Shown here: positions 63,814-64,000 of the stretch, in pieces
How the letters are laid out: the number at the start of each line of letters is the position of its first letter
How positions within the stretch are numbered: the first letter of the stretch is position 1
From: Tubulanus polymorphus
Taxonomy: Eukaryota > Nemertea > Palaeonemertea > Tubulaniformes > Tubulanidae
Assembly: GCF_964204645.1 (NCBI RefSeq)
Contig: NC_134025.1
Coordinates: 27,188,001 to 27,252,000, forward strand
Reading direction: 5' to 3'
Length of the DNA stretch: 64,000 nucleotides
Notes under the pieces: model-generated
What the model saw: the letters and a program-made list of their open reading frames with translations, nothing else
Database searches by the model: none
What the model was told of the DNA's origin: nothing
Translations under genes and position numbers: made by a program

Positions 63814-64000
63814 TAATGCAGCACTATCTCAGAGTTAAGAAGAGACCGGATGATCTGAAAAGTCAAGTTTCACCTTACTGAAAAGGAAACGGTTTAATTG
63901 TAGGAAATGCTATCGATTCTTATGAAATCTAAATCTACTTCAAATATATTTTGATTAACCGTAATTTCTTGCTGCGAATGTTGTTTACCGCTTCGATTAC

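Larger units (their letters stand above)
55871..64000 (+). other. Start of the next intron (3' end not in window)
   Basis: After the GTAAGT donor I find no segment matching the KIF26 region that follows IPALVGSR, nor the kinesin motor. The sequence is AT-rich with simple repeats. CpG-rich blocks lie at about 59440-59660 and 62690-63740, with open frames (59321-59629, 62697-62954, 63106-63321) that lack recognisable content. A possible 21-base microexon at 57703-57723 is discussed in the findings. Confidence 0.6.

Overview
The window is animal (metazoan) nuclear DNA. It has no dense, stop-free bacterial-type genes, and its coding sequence sits in short exons bounded by GT...AG splice sites and separated by very long introns. 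One gene can be recognised with confidence: the 5' part of a KIF26-type kinesin (kinesin-11 family, relative of vertebrate KIF26A/KIF26B and nematode VAB-8), on the + strand. The exact organism cannot be named. Intron size, simple repeats and CpG patchiness suit an invertebrate, possibly a lophotrochozoan, but this is inference.

Layout. Positions 1-4314 hold no gene I can support, though a G+C-richer block near 3420-3800 may be promoter-proximal. A probable 5' untranslated exon (4315-4502) carries a 33-codon upstream ORF. Coding exons follow at 4874-4996, 6001-6261 and 55635-55870. All three are in phase with each other and encode the first ~206 residues, including two CxxC half-sites, each followed by a near-identical helix motif (LKRQA, then LKQEA), and the IPALVGSR motif. 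The gene runs off the right end. The kinesin motor domain is not in the window.

The intron between the last two coding exons is 49.4 kb and splits the paired-cysteine module. It holds a young inverted-repeat (foldback) element of about 1.77 kb with 571-bp arms roughly 99% identical, a probable non-LTR retrotransposon 3' end, several weaker repeat remnants, short palindromes, and many CpG-rich blocks alternating with CpG-poor ones. Some of these blocks carry clustered homeodomain-type TAATTA/ATTA motifs and look like candidate cis-regulatory DNA. The last 8 kb (start of the next intron) has an (AT)40 tract, a 23-bp tandem repeat and a GGGAGAGA minisatellite.

Most open frames over 60 codons in this window overlap others on the opposite strand, have no recognisable domain and lack convincing splice signals. 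I treat them as chance. No CRISPR array, rRNA, tRNA or bacterial system was seen.
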